The notes beneath the pieces are model-generated. The model searched no databases and was not told the DNA's origin. It saw only the letters and a program-made list of their open reading frames with translations. DNA of 64,000 nucleotides, from contig NZ_JAOWLE010000001.1 of assembly GCF_025751515.1 (NCBI RefSeq), positions 124,001 to 188,000 of the forward strand, read 5' to 3'. This DNA is from Actibacterium sp. XHP0104. Its GTDB lineage: Bacteria > Pseudomonadota > Alphaproteobacteria > Rhodobacterales > Rhodobacteraceae. Below are positions 44,258 through 53,442 of this stretch, piece by piece. Position 1 is the first letter of the stretch. Every line of letters starts with the position of its first letter. A program made the position numbers and the translations under genes.

Positions 44258-45388
44258 ATGCCGGAACAGAGCAGCGATATTCCCCGGTTCATCGGGTCCG
44301 AGATCTATCGGAATTCGAGCTATGGCAAGTGGCATCCGCTGCGGGTGCCGCGGGTATCGACGGTGATGGATCTGGCGCGCGCCATGGGCTGGCTGGCGCC
44401 GGGGCAGTTCGTGCAAAGCCCGCGCGCCAAGCCCGAGGCGCTGGCGCTGTGGCATGACCCTGATTACCTGGCGGCGCTGGTCCGAGCCGAGGACCGGCAA
44501 GAGGTCACCGAGGCGGATAGGGCGCGGTATGGTCTGGGCACGGCCTCGAACCCGGTCTTTGCCGAGATGTACCGCCGTCCGGCCACCGGGGCGGGCGGGT
44601 CGCTGCTGGCGGGCGAGATGCTGGCCGGGGGCGGGGTGGTCTATCACCCGGCCGGGGGCACGCATCACGGGCTGCGCGGGCGGGCCAACGGGTTTTGCTA
44701 CCTCAACGATCCGGTGCTGGCGATCCTGTCCCTGCGGCGCAACGGCGCCCGGCGGGTGGCCTATGTCGATATTGATGCCCACCACCCCGACGGCGTCGAA
44801 GAGGCCTTTGCCGATGACGGCGACGTGCTGATGATCAGCGTTCACGAAGAACACCGCTGGCCCTTTACCGGCGCGCTTGAGGATCAGGGGGTGGGCAACC
44901 TCTTTAACCTGCCGGTGCCGCGCGGGCTGAATGATACCGAGTTCGCGGCCATTCTCGATCAGCTGATCTTGCCGTGCGTGGCCGCGTTCAGGGCCGATGC
45001 GGTGGTGCTGCAATGCGGGGCTGACGCCGTGGACGAAGACCCGCTGTCGCGGCTGGCCCTGTCGAACAACGCGCATTGGGCGGCCGTTGCGGCGCTGCGG
45101 CCCATGGCGCCACGGTATCTGGTGCTGGGCGGGGGCGGCTATAACCCGTGGTCGGTGGGGCGGCTTTGGGCCGGTGTCTGGGCGACGCTGGCGGGGCATG
45201 ACATTCCCGACCGTCTGCCCCCTTTGGCTGAGGCGGTGCTGCGTGGCCTGACATTCGAGGGCAACAGCCGCGGCCGCAACCCGCCCGATCATCTGTTCAC
45301 AACCCTGCGCGACACACCGCGCCCGGGCCCGCTGCGTGACGAGATCCGCACCCGGCTGGCCCGGCTTGGCGAAAGGCCCGCCCCATGA
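44258..45388 (+). CDS. Histone deacetylase-superfamily hydrolase (AcuC / acetylpolyamine amidohydrolase type)
   Basis: The protein has 376 residues. The paired His136-His137 in AGGTHHGLRG, zinc ligands Asp173 and His175 in VDIDAHHPDGV and Asp256 in QCGADAVDED are all present, and GGGGYNPWSVGRLW is the late motif. It deacetylates an unknown acyl-lysine, acetylpolyamine or acetoin-related substrate. AGGAGG lies five bases before the ATG. It overlaps thpR by four bases (ATGA). Confidence 0.92.
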   Translation: MPEQSSDIPRFIGSEIYRNSSYGKWHPLRVPRVSTVMDLARAMGWLAPGQFVQSPRAKPEALALWHDPDYLAALVRAEDRQEVTEADRARYGLGTASNPVFAEMYRRPATGAGGSLLAGEMLAGGGVVYHPAGGTHHGLRGRANGFCYLNDPVLAILSLRRNGARRVAYVDIDAHHPDGVEEAFADDGDVLMISVHEEHRWPFTGALEDQGVGNLFNLPVPRGLNDTEFAAILDQLILPCVAAFRADAVVLQCGADAVDEDPLSRLALSNNAHWAAVAALRPMAPRYLVLGGGGYNPWSVGRLWAGVWATLAGHDIPDRLPPLAEAVLRGLTFEGNSRGRNPPDHLFTTLRDTPRPGPLRDEIRTRLARLGERPAP

Positions 45389-45924
45389 TCCGCAGCTTTG
45401 TTGCCCTTGCTATCCCCGATCCGGCCACTGACGCGCTGGCCGATCTGCAACGGCATCTGCCCGCGCCGCGCCTTGTGCCGCCCGAGAACATGCACCTGAC
45501 GCTGGTGTTTCTGGGTGATCTGAATGACGGCCAGCTGGACGAGCTGCATATGCAGCTGTCGGCCATCCGCGCCAAACGGTTCGATCTGTGCGTAGCCGGG
45601 CTGGACGTGTTCGGCGGCGACCGGCCCCGGCAGGTGCATGCGGTGCCGCATCGCTGCGAGGCGCTGGATATGTTGCAGGCGGCGGTGACGCGGGCCGCGC
45701 GGCGCGCCGGTCTGACGCCCGAGCGGCGCCGGTTTCGCCCGCATATCACCTTGGCGCGGCTGAACCTGCAGGCCGATTTTGCTGCGATCGGGCGGTTCGT
45801 GGCCACGCGGGCGGTGCTGCCGGGGCCGCAATTCGGGGTGGATGCGTTTCATCTTTATTCATCGCACCTGTCACCCAAGGGGCCGCGCTATGACGTGATG
45901 GCTAGTTATCCGCTGAGTGAATGA
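45385..45924 (+). CDS. thpR: RNA 2',3'-cyclic phosphodiesterase
   Basis: The protein has 179 residues, a two-histidine phosphoesterase. The two HxT(x) motifs are HLTLVFLGD (His37) and HITLARL (His120). It opens 2',3'-cyclic phosphate ends of RNA. It is co-translated with the HDAC-like gene. Its last 23 bases overlap the 3' end of waaA on the other strand. Confidence 0.92.
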   Translation: MIRSFVALAIPDPATDALADLQRHLPAPRLVPPENMHLTLVFLGDLNDGQLDELHMQLSAIRAKRFDLCVAGLDVFGGDRPRQVHAVPHRCEALDMLQAAVTRAARRAGLTPERRRFRPHITLARLNLQADFAAIGRFVATRAVLPGPQFGVDAFHLYSSHLSPKGPRYDVMASYPLSE

Positions 45925-47131
45925 CGTTCAAAATGCGGTCGGCCAGATCGCCCAGGGCCTCGGTGCCGCGCATCGGGTCGATCACGGCACGGGCGCGGTC
46001 GGGCAGGGGATCGGTGCGGGCCGGGTCGCGCAGGATGTCGGCCAGATCGACCGCGTCACGCACCAGTAGGCTGGCCCCGGCCTGTTGCAGGGCCGCGTAG
46101 GCGTCGGCGAAATTGTCCAGATGCGGGCCATGCACGATGGCACTGTCATAGGCGGCGGGCTCGAACGGGGTGTGGCCGCCGCGCGGCACCAGCGAGCCGC
46201 CGACGAATGTCACCCCGGCCAGCGCATACCACAGAGGCATCTCGCCCATCGTGTCGGCCAGATGCACGGGCTGATCGGGCATTTGCCCCGCCGATTGACG
46301 TGAACATCCCAGCCCGCCCTCGGTGATCATCGTGGCCAGATCATCGCCCCGTCGCGGGTGGCGCGGGGCCAGGATCAGCCTTAGCTCGGGCCGGTCGTGG
46401 CGGGCGCGGACAAAGGCGCTGAGGATGATCTCGTCCTCGCCCTCGTGGGTCGAGGCCGCCAGCACCGTCGCCGCGCGTGGCAGCAGCGGGCGCAACCGCG
46501 CCAGCGTGTCGGCCGGGGGGGCGGGGATGTCCTGGGTCAGCTTGAGGTTCACCACAGGCGCGATGCGGTCAGGTGTCAGGCCCAGCTGGGCAAAGCGGCG
46601 TTGCGACGCGGTATCTTGTGCCGACAGCAGAGTGATCGCCGACATGATGCGCTCAGCCATCGCCGGGCGGCGGGCCCAGCCGCGGGCGCTGCGCTGTGAC
46701 ATCCGGGCCGAGGCCACGATCACGGGCTTGCCAGCGGCCTGCATCATGGTCAGGCGGTTGGGCCAAAGTTCGTTCTCGATCACGATCAGCGCTTGCGGGC
46801 GCAGGTTTGCCATGAACCGGCGCAGCGCCCAGCGGAAATCCAGCGGCGCCAACCGGGCCGCGACACCGGGCAGCCCCCAACCCGCGACCAGATCACGCCC
46901 GGTGGTGGTGTTGCAGGTGACGGTGATGGTCAGGTCGGGGGCCTTGGCCAGCATCGCCTCGATCAGAGGGCGGGCGGCCATGGCCTCTCCGTTCGAGGCG
47001 GCGTGCAGCCAGACCGTCGGGGCGGGTTCCCGGTCGCCGCCGCCCAGCCGTTGCGACAGCCCGCCTGCCCGCGCCGCGCGGATCAGCAGGGCGGGTGCCA
47101 GAAAGCAAAGCAGAAGGCGGTAGAAAAGCAC
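45902..47131 (-). CDS. waaA: 3-deoxy-D-manno-octulosonic acid (Kdo) transferase
   Basis: The protein has 409 residues. An N-terminal membrane anchor (about 3-20) precedes the GT-B fold. The N domain has VWLHAASNGEAMAARPLIEA (the catalytic Glu is in SNGE) and LIVIENELWPNRL. The C domain has ASTHEGEDEIIL and FVGGSLVPRGGHTPFEPAA. It adds Kdo to lipid A precursors at the inner membrane. It starts with GTG. A 591-bp non-coding region lies upstream. Confidence 0.94.
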   Translation of the reverse strand: MLFYRLLLCFLAPALLIRAARAGGLSQRLGGGDREPAPTVWLHAASNGEAMAARPLIEAMLAKAPDLTITVTCNTTTGRDLVAGWGLPGVAARLAPLDFRWALRRFMANLRPQALIVIENELWPNRLTMMQAAGKPVIVASARMSQRSARGWARRPAMAERIMSAITLLSAQDTASQRRFAQLGLTPDRIAPVVNLKLTQDIPAPPADTLARLRPLLPRAATVLAASTHEGEDEIILSAFVRARHDRPELRLILAPRHPRRGDDLATMITEGGLGCSRQSAGQMPDQPVHLADTMGEMPLWYALAGVTFVGGSLVPRGGHTPFEPAAYDSAIVHGPHLDNFADAYAALQQAGASLLVRDAVDLADILRDPARTDPLPDRARAVIDPMRGTEALGDLADRILNVIHSADN

Positions 47132-47722
47132 GTCGGGCCCCGGAACAGTTCGTCCCCAGCACTAAGCCCAGCCACCGGGCCATGCAAGCGATGCGGTGCC
47201 CGTGTTCGAATCGAGATTTCCGCTCAATGGGTTCGCGCCGAGGATGAAGGTGCGGAGCTTTGATCGGGTTTTGCGTGGGATTTGCCCGCCCGCCGGTCCG
47301 GCGCGGGAAACTATCTGTCGTGTCGCCGCAGTAAAGTTTCGTTGTATTTCAAGGAGAATTTGAAAGGATGTGAAGAAATTTACACAAATTTTCAGGTAAG
47401 CGGTAAGTAAATTCACAAAATACTGTAAGAAATTCAGAGCCTAATTCCTTGCGGGGGGTGTGTTTGGTAAAGTGACCGTGATTTTTTGCTGTGCAATTGG
47501 CGAAAATTGGCCGATTGTGGGCCGGCATGCGCCGATTTCGAGGGGGAAGCTTTATCCGAGCGATCCGATAGGCATGAGTAGGCGGGCTGCCGTTTGCTTG
47601 TCTGTCGTGATGCGGACCTGAAAACGGCAATTCACCTGCGGTCCGCGACCCGATGATCGGGCGGCGCCGCAAAAGAAAAGAATACCTGGCGCAAACGCGC
47701 CTCGACGGGAGGACAGACCGGC
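47132..47722. other. 591-bp non-coding, partly AT-rich region between waaA and adk
   Basis: No credible gene. The segment 47340-47480 is strongly AT-rich and holds three similar motifs (47370-47438). The rest must hold the waaA (minus) and adk (plus) promoters. No tRNA, riboswitch or clear hairpin was recognised. Confidence 0.6.
47370..47438. repeat. Three AT-rich direct motifs in helical phase
   Basis: GTGAAGAAATTTACA (47370-47384), GTAAGTAAATTCACA (47403-47417) and GTAAGAAATTCAGA (47425-47438) are alike. Their starts are 33 and 22 bases apart, whole multiples of an 11-bp turn. This is consistent with a multi-site regulator. Confidence 0.45.
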
Positions 47723-48394
47723 ATGAGTGCCACCGACACCGCTACCAACGTGATTCTTTTGGGCCCCCCGGGGGCCGGCAAGGGCACCCAGGCCCGTATT
47801 CTGATGGACAAGTTTGGTCTTGTTCAGCTGTCGACGGGCGATCTGCTGCGTGGCGCCGTTGCCGCCGGCACCGATGCCGGCAAGGCGGCCAAGGCGGTGA
47901 TGGAAGCGGGCGGCCTTGTGTCCGACGACATCGTCATCGCCATCGTGAACGACCGCCTGGACGAGCCGGATGTCGCCAGCGGTGTGATCTTTGACGGCTT
48001 TCCGCGCACCGTTGCCCAGGCCGGCGCGCTGGACAAGCTGCTGACCGACAAGGGCATGAGCCTGGACGTGGTGATCTCGATGGAAGTCGACGATGCCGCG
48101 ATGGTCGAACGTATTTCCGGTCGTTACACCTGCGCCAAATGCGGCGAAGGCTATCACGACACGCACAAGAAGCCCGCGAAAGAGGGTGTGTGCGACAGCT
48201 GTGGCGGCACAGAGTTCAAACGCCGCGCCGATGACAATGCCGAAACGGTGGCAGAGCGTCTCAAGGCCTATCACGCCGAGACCGCCCCGTTGATCGCCTA
48301 CTACAGCGATTCCGGCAAACTGAAGGCCATTGATGCAATGGCCGATATCAACCTGGTTTCTCAGTCCATGGCCGACGCGCTCGGGAATGGCTGA
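47723..48394 (+). CDS. adk: Adenylate kinase
   Basis: The protein has 223 residues. The P-loop GPPGAGKGT lies at residues 14-22, and FDGFPRTVAQA and RLKAYHAETAPL are present. The LID domain carries four cysteines (YTCAKCGEGYHD and CDSCGG), so it is the zinc-containing long form. It balances AMP, ADP and ATP. Here adk lies directly before a solute-transport cassette. GGAGG precedes the ATG. Confidence 0.96.
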   Translation: MSATDTATNVILLGPPGAGKGTQARILMDKFGLVQLSTGDLLRGAVAAGTDAGKAAKAVMEAGGLVSDDIVIAIVNDRLDEPDVASGVIFDGFPRTVAQAGALDKLLTDKGMSLDVVISMEVDDAAMVERISGRYTCAKCGEGYHDTHKKPAKEGVCDSCGGTEFKRRADDNAETVAERLKAYHAETAPLIAYYSDSGKLKAIDAMADINLVSQSMADALGNG

Positions 48395-48455
48395 AACGTC
48401 CTGATCGTCGCGGCAGGAGGGCTGCGGCTTCAGATCAAAAGTAAGGGAGACTTTC

Positions 48456-48716
48456 ATGGCAGAAACATCCGCTAGCGATAAGGCCTATTGGGCTGCCAAC
48501 ATCCGCATTGTGAAGTGGTGTATGGTGCTCTGGCTTATCGTTCCGTTCGGATTCGGTATTCTCCTGCGGCCGATGCTTTCGGGCATCTCCGTGGGTGGTT
48601 CGGATCTTGGCTTCTGGGTTGCTCAGCAGGGTTCGATCCTGCTGTTCCTGGGAATCATCTTTTTCTACGCCTGGCGTATGAACAAGCTCGACGCCGAATA
48701 CGGCGTTGAGGAATAA
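48456..48716 (+). CDS. DUF4212 small subunit of a sodium/solute symporter
   Basis: The protein has 86 residues with two membrane helices (about 20-40 and 55-75) and the pattern YWAANIRIVKWCMVLWLIVP and WVAQQGSILLFLGIIFFYAW. DUF4212 proteins regularly precede this subfamily of sodium/solute symporters and are presumed accessory subunits. It lies 14 bases before the symporter gene. Confidence 0.92.
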   Translation: MAETSASDKAYWAANIRIVKWCMVLWLIVPFGFGILLRPMLSGISVGGSDLGFWVAQQGSILLFLGIIFFYAWRMNKLDAEYGVEE

Positions 48717-48730
48717 GAGGGACAGCAACG

Positions 48731-50515
48731 ATGAGTCAGTTTGCAATTAACTTGATCTTTGTGGGGGCGTCGTTCGCGCTCTACATCGGGATCGCAATCT
48801 GGGCCCGCGCGGGCTCGACCTCTGAATTCTACGCCGCTGGTCGTGGCGTTCACCCCGTCGTCAACGGTATGGCGACTGGCGCTGACTGGATGTCGGCGGC
48901 GTCGTTCATCTCGATGGCGGGTCTGATCGCCTTCGTCGGTTACGACAACTCGACCTTCCTGATGGGCTGGACCGGTGGTTACGTGCTGCTTGCACTGCTG
49001 CTTGCCCCCTATCTGCGCAAGTTCGGCAAATTCACCGTGCCGGAGTTCATCGGCGACCGCTTCTACAGCCCGACCGCGCGCCTTGTGGCCGTGATCTGTC
49101 TGATCGTGGCGTCGGTGACCTATGTTATCGGTCAGATGACCGGTGTTGGCGTGGCCTTCGGTCGCTTCCTGGAAGTGTCCAACACCACCGGTCTGCTGAT
49201 CGGTGCCTGCGTGGTGTTCGCCTACGCTGTGTTCGGCGGCATGAAGGGTGTGACCTACACCCAGGTGGCCCAGTACTGCGTGCTGATCACCGCCTACACC
49301 ATCCCGGCGATCTTCATCTCGCTGCAGCTGACCGGCAACCCGATCCCGGCCCTGGGCCTGTTCGGCGATCACGCTGCTTCGGGTGAACCGCTGCTGGCCA
49401 AACTGGACGCCGTCCTGCTGGAGCTTGGCTTTGCCGAGTATACCGTGCACAGCGCCGATACTCTGAACATGGTGCTCTTCACCCTGTCGCTGATGATCGG
49501 TACCGCTGGTCTGCCCCACGTTATCATGCGCTTCTTCACCGTGCCGCGCGTGGCTGACGCCCGTTGGTCGGCTGGCTGGGCGCTGGTGTTCATCGCGCTG
49601 CTGTATCTGACTGCCCCGGCTGTTGGTGCAATGGCTCGCCTGAACATCGTCGACCAAATGTGGCCGAACGGTACCCAGGGTGAACCCGTCTCGCTGGCCC
49701 AGATCGAAAGCGATCCGGCCTACCAGTGGATGGAAAACTGGGAAAAGACCGGCCTGCTGGGTTGGGAAGACAAGAACGGCGACGGCAAGATCCAGTTCTA
49801 CAACGACGCTTCGCCCGCTATGGCTGAACGCGCCGCTGCGAACGGTTGGACCGGTAACGAACTGACCAAGTTCAACCGCGACATCCTGGTTCTGGCCAAC
49901 CCCGAAATCGCCAACCTGCCCGGCTGGGTTATCGGTCTGGTGGCTGCGGGTGGTCTGGCTGCTGCTCTGTCGACGGCTGCCGGCCTGCTGCTGGCGATCT
50001 CGTCGGCCGTGTCTCACGACCTGATGAAGGGTCAGCTGACCCCGAACATGTCGGAGAAAAACGAGCTGCTGTCGGCACGTATCGCCATGGCCGTTGCCAT
50101 CGGTGTTGCGACCTACCTGGGTCTGAACCCCCCGGGCTTCGCCGCTCAGACCGTGGCTCTGGCCTTTGGTCTGGCTGCTGCGTCGATCTTCCCGGCTCTG
50201 ATGATGGGTATCTTCAGCAAGCGCGTGAACAACAAGGGTGCCGTTGCCGGTATGCTGGTTGGTCTGGGCGTGACCATCGTCTACATCTTCCTGCACAAGG
50301 GCTGGTTCTTTGTGCCGGGCACCAACAGCTTTGACGACAGCGACCCGCTGCTGCTGTCGATCAAGTCGACCTCGTTCGGCGCTGTTGGCGCGGCTCTTAA
50401 CTTCCTGGTTGCGATCGTTATTTCGAACGCCACCGAAGAGCCGCCGGCAGAGATCCAGGAGCTGGTCGAAAGCGTCCGCATCCCGCGTGGTGCCGGTGCC
50501 GCTGTCGATCACTAA
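48731..50515 (+). CDS. Sodium/solute symporter (acetate-permease-related subfamily)
   Basis: The protein has 594 residues with about 13 membrane helices. SSS-family landmarks are EFYAAGRGVHPVVNGMATGA, AVFGGMKGVTYTQVAQYC and SAVSHDLMKGQ. It has a long soluble loop (about 315-385) containing an EF-hand-like stretch DKNGDGKIQF beginning at Asp347. Related proteins carry acetate or similar monocarboxylates; the substrate here is inferred. Codon use leans to GGT and GCT, unlike its neighbours, which suggests high expression. The neighbours supply signalling proteins. Confidence 0.93.
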   Translation: MSQFAINLIFVGASFALYIGIAIWARAGSTSEFYAAGRGVHPVVNGMATGADWMSAASFISMAGLIAFVGYDNSTFLMGWTGGYVLLALLLAPYLRKFGKFTVPEFIGDRFYSPTARLVAVICLIVASVTYVIGQMTGVGVAFGRFLEVSNTTGLLIGACVVFAYAVFGGMKGVTYTQVAQYCVLITAYTIPAIFISLQLTGNPIPALGLFGDHAASGEPLLAKLDAVLLELGFAEYTVHSADTLNMVLFTLSLMIGTAGLPHVIMRFFTVPRVADARWSAGWALVFIALLYLTAPAVGAMARLNIVDQMWPNGTQGEPVSLAQIESDPAYQWMENWEKTGLLGWEDKNGDGKIQFYNDASPAMAERAAANGWTGNELTKFNRDILVLANPEIANLPGWVIGLVAAGGLAAALSTAAGLLLAISSAVSHDLMKGQLTPNMSEKNELLSARIAMAVAIGVATYLGLNPPGFAAQTVALAFGLAAASIFPALMMGIFSKRVNNKGAVAGMLVGLGVTIVYIFLHKGWFFVPGTNSFDDSDPLLLSIKSTSFGAVGAALNFLVAIVISNATEEPPAEIQELVESVRIPRGAGAAVDH

Positions 50516-50531
50516 GGTTCGATAAAAAGCC

Positions 50532-50554
50532 GGAGAGGACATTCTGTCCTCTCC
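50532..50554 (+). terminator. Hairpin after the symporter gene
   Basis: GGAGAGGACA (50532-50541) and TGTCCTCTCC (50545-50554) form a perfect stem with a 3-base loop, 16 bases past the stop. The tail (ACCTTTCC) is poor in T, so it may attenuate rather than end transcription. Confidence 0.6.
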
Positions 50555-50676
50555 ACCTTTCCGGCGGTGTGGGCTAGACTCATGCCGCCGGAATGCCCTC
50601 TAGCCCCTGGTTGGTCTGGGCCGCCGCGATGGCCCGGCAGACGCACACGCGACCCCACAAGTGCAGGAGGATGTCC

Positions 50677-52509
50677 GTGCAGGACGATCAAAGCCGAATT
50701 CTCGCCAATCTGTTGCAATATGCGCCCTTCGACGCCCTTCCGCGCGAACTGGGTGCGGACCTGGCGCCCAAGCTGGAATGCCGTGATGTCGATCAGGGCA
50801 ACGTTCTGTTCGCCAAGGGTGATGCGCTGAGCGGCCTTTTCCTGGTCACGACCGGCCGTTTCGACGTCATCGGCGATGGCGATGAGGTCGTGTCGCATCG
50901 CGGCCCGGGTGATATCACCGGCGAACGCGGGCTGCTGCGCGATGGCAAGGCCATCCTGACCGTGCGCGCCGCGGTCAAGTCGCGGGTCATCCTCATCCCG
51001 TCGACCTCTTTCCACGATCTTCTCAAGCGCGACGACGGTTTTGCCGCCTGGTTCGAACGCTCGGCCCCCACTGCGGTGGTCGAACCCGACACCGCCGCCA
51101 CCGGTCTGACCGCGCTGCATGTGTCCGACCTGATGGTCAACACGCCGATCACCTGTTCGCAAAACAGCACCATCACTGAGGTCGCGCGGATCATGCGCGA
51201 TAACGGCATTTCGTCCGTGATGGTCACCGAGGGCGATGCCCTGAGCGGGATCATCACCAAGCACGACCTGACCAACAAGGTGCTGGCCGAGGGCCTGAGC
51301 GGCGACACGCCGGTCTCGCAGGTGATGACCGCCAACCCGATCACCGTATCGCCCGCCGCGCTGGGGCTGGATGCGCTGATGATCCTGGCCGAGAAAAAGA
51401 TCAATCACCTGCCGGTGCAGGACCACGGCCGCCTGGTGGGCCTGATCGGCACCACCGACCTGGTGCGCCAGCAGGCCACCACGGCCAGCCATATGGTGGC
51501 AGAGATCGCCCGCTGCGACAGCGCCGAGGACATGGCGCGGCACATGAAGAACGTGCCCCAGTTGCTGGTGCAGCTTGTCGGCTCGGGCACCCGGCACGAG
51601 GCGATCACCCGCCGCATCACCGATATCACCGACGCCATCACCCGGCGACTGCTGACGCTGGCCGAACAGAAATTCGGCCCCGCGCCCGTGCCCTATCTGT
51701 GGGCCGCCTGTGGCAGCCAGGGCCGGCGCGAACAGACCGGGGTGTCGGATCAGGACAACTGCCTGATCATCGACGACAGCATGTCGCCCGGCGACGACGC
51801 CTATTTCAAGGAGATGGCGAGTTTCGTGTCCGACGGGCTGGATACCTGCGGGTTCGTCTATTGCCCCGGCGACATGATGGCCACCGCCGACCGCTGGCGC
51901 CAGCCGATGCGGGTGTGGCGTGACTATTTCTCGAAATGGATCGGGCAACCCGACAACGAGGCGCAGATGCTGGCCTCGGTCATGTTCGATCTGCGACCGA
52001 TCGGCGGCAACGGTGCGCTGTTCGATGCGTTGCAGGACGAGACCCTGCACATGGCGCGCGGCAACTCGATCTTTGTTGCGCATATGATCGCGAACTCGCT
52101 GAAACATACGCCGCCGCTCAGCCTGTTCCGGGGGTTCTCGCTGATCCGCTCGGGTGAGCATAAGAACATGGTCGATCTGAAACATAACGGCGTGGTGCCG
52201 GTGGTCGATCTGGGCCGGGTCTATGCGTTGCAGGGTGGGCTAGAGGCCGTGAACACCCGTGACCGGCTAGAGGCCGCCCGTGATGCGGGCGTGGTATCGG
52301 CCTCGGGCGCGCAGGATCTGCTGTCGGCCTATGACCTGATCGCCGAAACCCGGCTGCGCCATCAGGCCGCGCAAATCCGTGCGGGCGCCAAGCCCGACAA
52401 CTTCATGGCGCCCGATGCGCTTTCAGACCTTGACCGAAGCCACCTTCGCGATGCCTTTATGGTGGTCAAGACAATGCAATCGGCGCTGGGCCAAAGCCGC
52501 GGCGCCTAA
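50677..52509 (+). CDS. DUF294 nucleotidyltransferase-like protein with cNMP-binding and CBS domains
   Basis: The protein has 610 residues. The order is a cyclic-nucleotide-binding-like domain (about 10-125), two CBS domains (about 145-265), a DUF294 nucleotidyltransferase core and its C-terminal domain. The core motif GSQGRREQTGVSDQDNCLII keeps the Gly-Ser and the two Asp residues expected of a GlnD-like enzyme. It may modify a partner in response to a nucleotide. An ATG lies flush against AGGAGG at 50665, but the GTG at 50677 has six bases of spacing and is the better start. Confidence 0.9.
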   Translation: MQDDQSRILANLLQYAPFDALPRELGADLAPKLECRDVDQGNVLFAKGDALSGLFLVTTGRFDVIGDGDEVVSHRGPGDITGERGLLRDGKAILTVRAAVKSRVILIPSTSFHDLLKRDDGFAAWFERSAPTAVVEPDTAATGLTALHVSDLMVNTPITCSQNSTITEVARIMRDNGISSVMVTEGDALSGIITKHDLTNKVLAEGLSGDTPVSQVMTANPITVSPAALGLDALMILAEKKINHLPVQDHGRLVGLIGTTDLVRQQATTASHMVAEIARCDSAEDMARHMKNVPQLLVQLVGSGTRHEAITRRITDITDAITRRLLTLAEQKFGPAPVPYLWAACGSQGRREQTGVSDQDNCLIIDDSMSPGDDAYFKEMASFVSDGLDTCGFVYCPGDMMATADRWRQPMRVWRDYFSKWIGQPDNEAQMLASVMFDLRPIGGNGALFDALQDETLHMARGNSIFVAHMIANSLKHTPPLSLFRGFSLIRSGEHKNMVDLKHNGVVPVVDLGRVYALQGGLEAVNTRDRLEAARDAGVVSASGAQDLLSAYDLIAETRLRHQAAQIRAGAKPDNFMAPDALSDLDRSHLRDAFMVVKTMQSALGQSRGA

Positions 52510-52527
52510 GAAAAAGACGGGACAGGG

Positions 52528-53037
52528 ATGTTTATTGAACTGATTGCCACCGTGGCCGCGGGGCTGGGCGCTGCGGGCATTATTCTGCTGCTCAACAAGA
52601 TTCTGCGCGGGATGCTGCCGCGCTGGTTTCTGCCTGCGGGCGCGGGCCTGGCAATGATCGGTTTTTCGGTCTGGTCGGAATACACTTGGGCCGAGCGCAC
52701 CATCAACCAACTGCCCGAAGGGGTGGTGGTCGTGCGCGAGATCGAACAGACCGCCGCGTGGAAGCCCTGGTCCTATGCCAAGCCGCAGATCACGCGGGTG
52801 ATCGCGGTTGATCTGGCCGGGGTGCAACGCCGCGACGACATGCCCGATCTGAGGCTTTTCACCATGCTGCTATACGGGCGGTGGCTGGCTCCCAGCCAGG
52901 TTCCGCAGCTGTTTGACTGTTCCGCGCCCGCACGCGCGGATGTGACCGACGCCGCCTTGGCCAATCCGATGGAGGATGCGAATTGGCAACCGGTGCCGGC
53001 TGATGACGAGTTGTATGAGGTGCTGTGCAACGCCTGA
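52528..53037 (+). CDS. Conserved-looking membrane protein, 169 residues
   Basis: Two N-terminal membrane helices (about 1-22 and 32-50) are followed by a soluble domain with WSEYTWAERTINQLPEGVVV and LFTMLLYGRWLAPSQVPQLF. No named family is recognised. It sits within the signalling cassette, 18 bases after the DUF294 gene and 18 before the response regulator. A membrane partner role for the sensor is possible but unproven. Confidence 0.75.
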   Translation: MFIELIATVAAGLGAAGIILLLNKILRGMLPRWFLPAGAGLAMIGFSVWSEYTWAERTINQLPEGVVVVREIEQTAAWKPWSYAKPQITRVIAVDLAGVQRRDDMPDLRLFTMLLYGRWLAPSQVPQLFDCSAPARADVTDAALANPMEDANWQPVPADDELYEVLCNA

Positions 53038-53055
53038 GGAAAGAGGAGGTTCCGA

Positions 53056-53442
53056 ATGGCGCAGAAAAAAGTTCTTCTGGTAGAAGACGAAGACAATATC
53101 GCCCTGGCTTTGGGCTATCTGATCGGCAAACAAGGCTATGAGATGCACCGCGTCGCTGATGGCGATGCCGCGCTGACCGCAGTCGAAGAACACAAGCCCG
53201 ATCTGGTGGTTCTGGACGTGATGCTGCCCGGGCGGTCGGGATACGAGGTGTGCCAGGTCATTCGCCGCGACCCGGCGTTGAACAACATGCGTATCCTGAT
53301 GATGACCGCGCGCGGAGGAGAGGTCGAACGCCGCAAGGGGCTGGCGCTGGGGGCGGATGCCTTCATGACCAAGCCGTTCTCGGCCAAGGATCTGGCCGCC
53401 AAGATCGACGAGTTGCTGTCGGGAGGGGTTGCCGATGGCTGA
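53056..53442 (+). CDS. Single-domain response regulator
   Basis: The protein has 128 residues and is only a receiver domain. The acidic pocket (Glu10, Asp11), phospho-acceptor Asp54 in VVLDVMLPG, Thr84 and Lys106 in FMTKPFS are all intact. It has no output domain, so it must act by protein contact. GAGGAGG lies five bases before the ATG. It overlaps the start of the sensor/exonuclease gene by eight bases (ATGGCTGA), which implies a matched pair. Confidence 0.94.
   Translation: MAQKKVLLVEDEDNIALALGYLIGKQGYEMHRVADGDAALTAVEEHKPDLVVLDVMLPGRSGYEVCQVIRRDPALNNMRILMMTARGGEVERRKGLALGADAFMTKPFSAKDLAAKIDELLSGGVADG

Noticed and set aside
47162-47672. Small minus-strand frames in the waaA-adk gap
   Set aside because: They have no ribosome site, contain the AT-rich motif block and do not resemble proteins.
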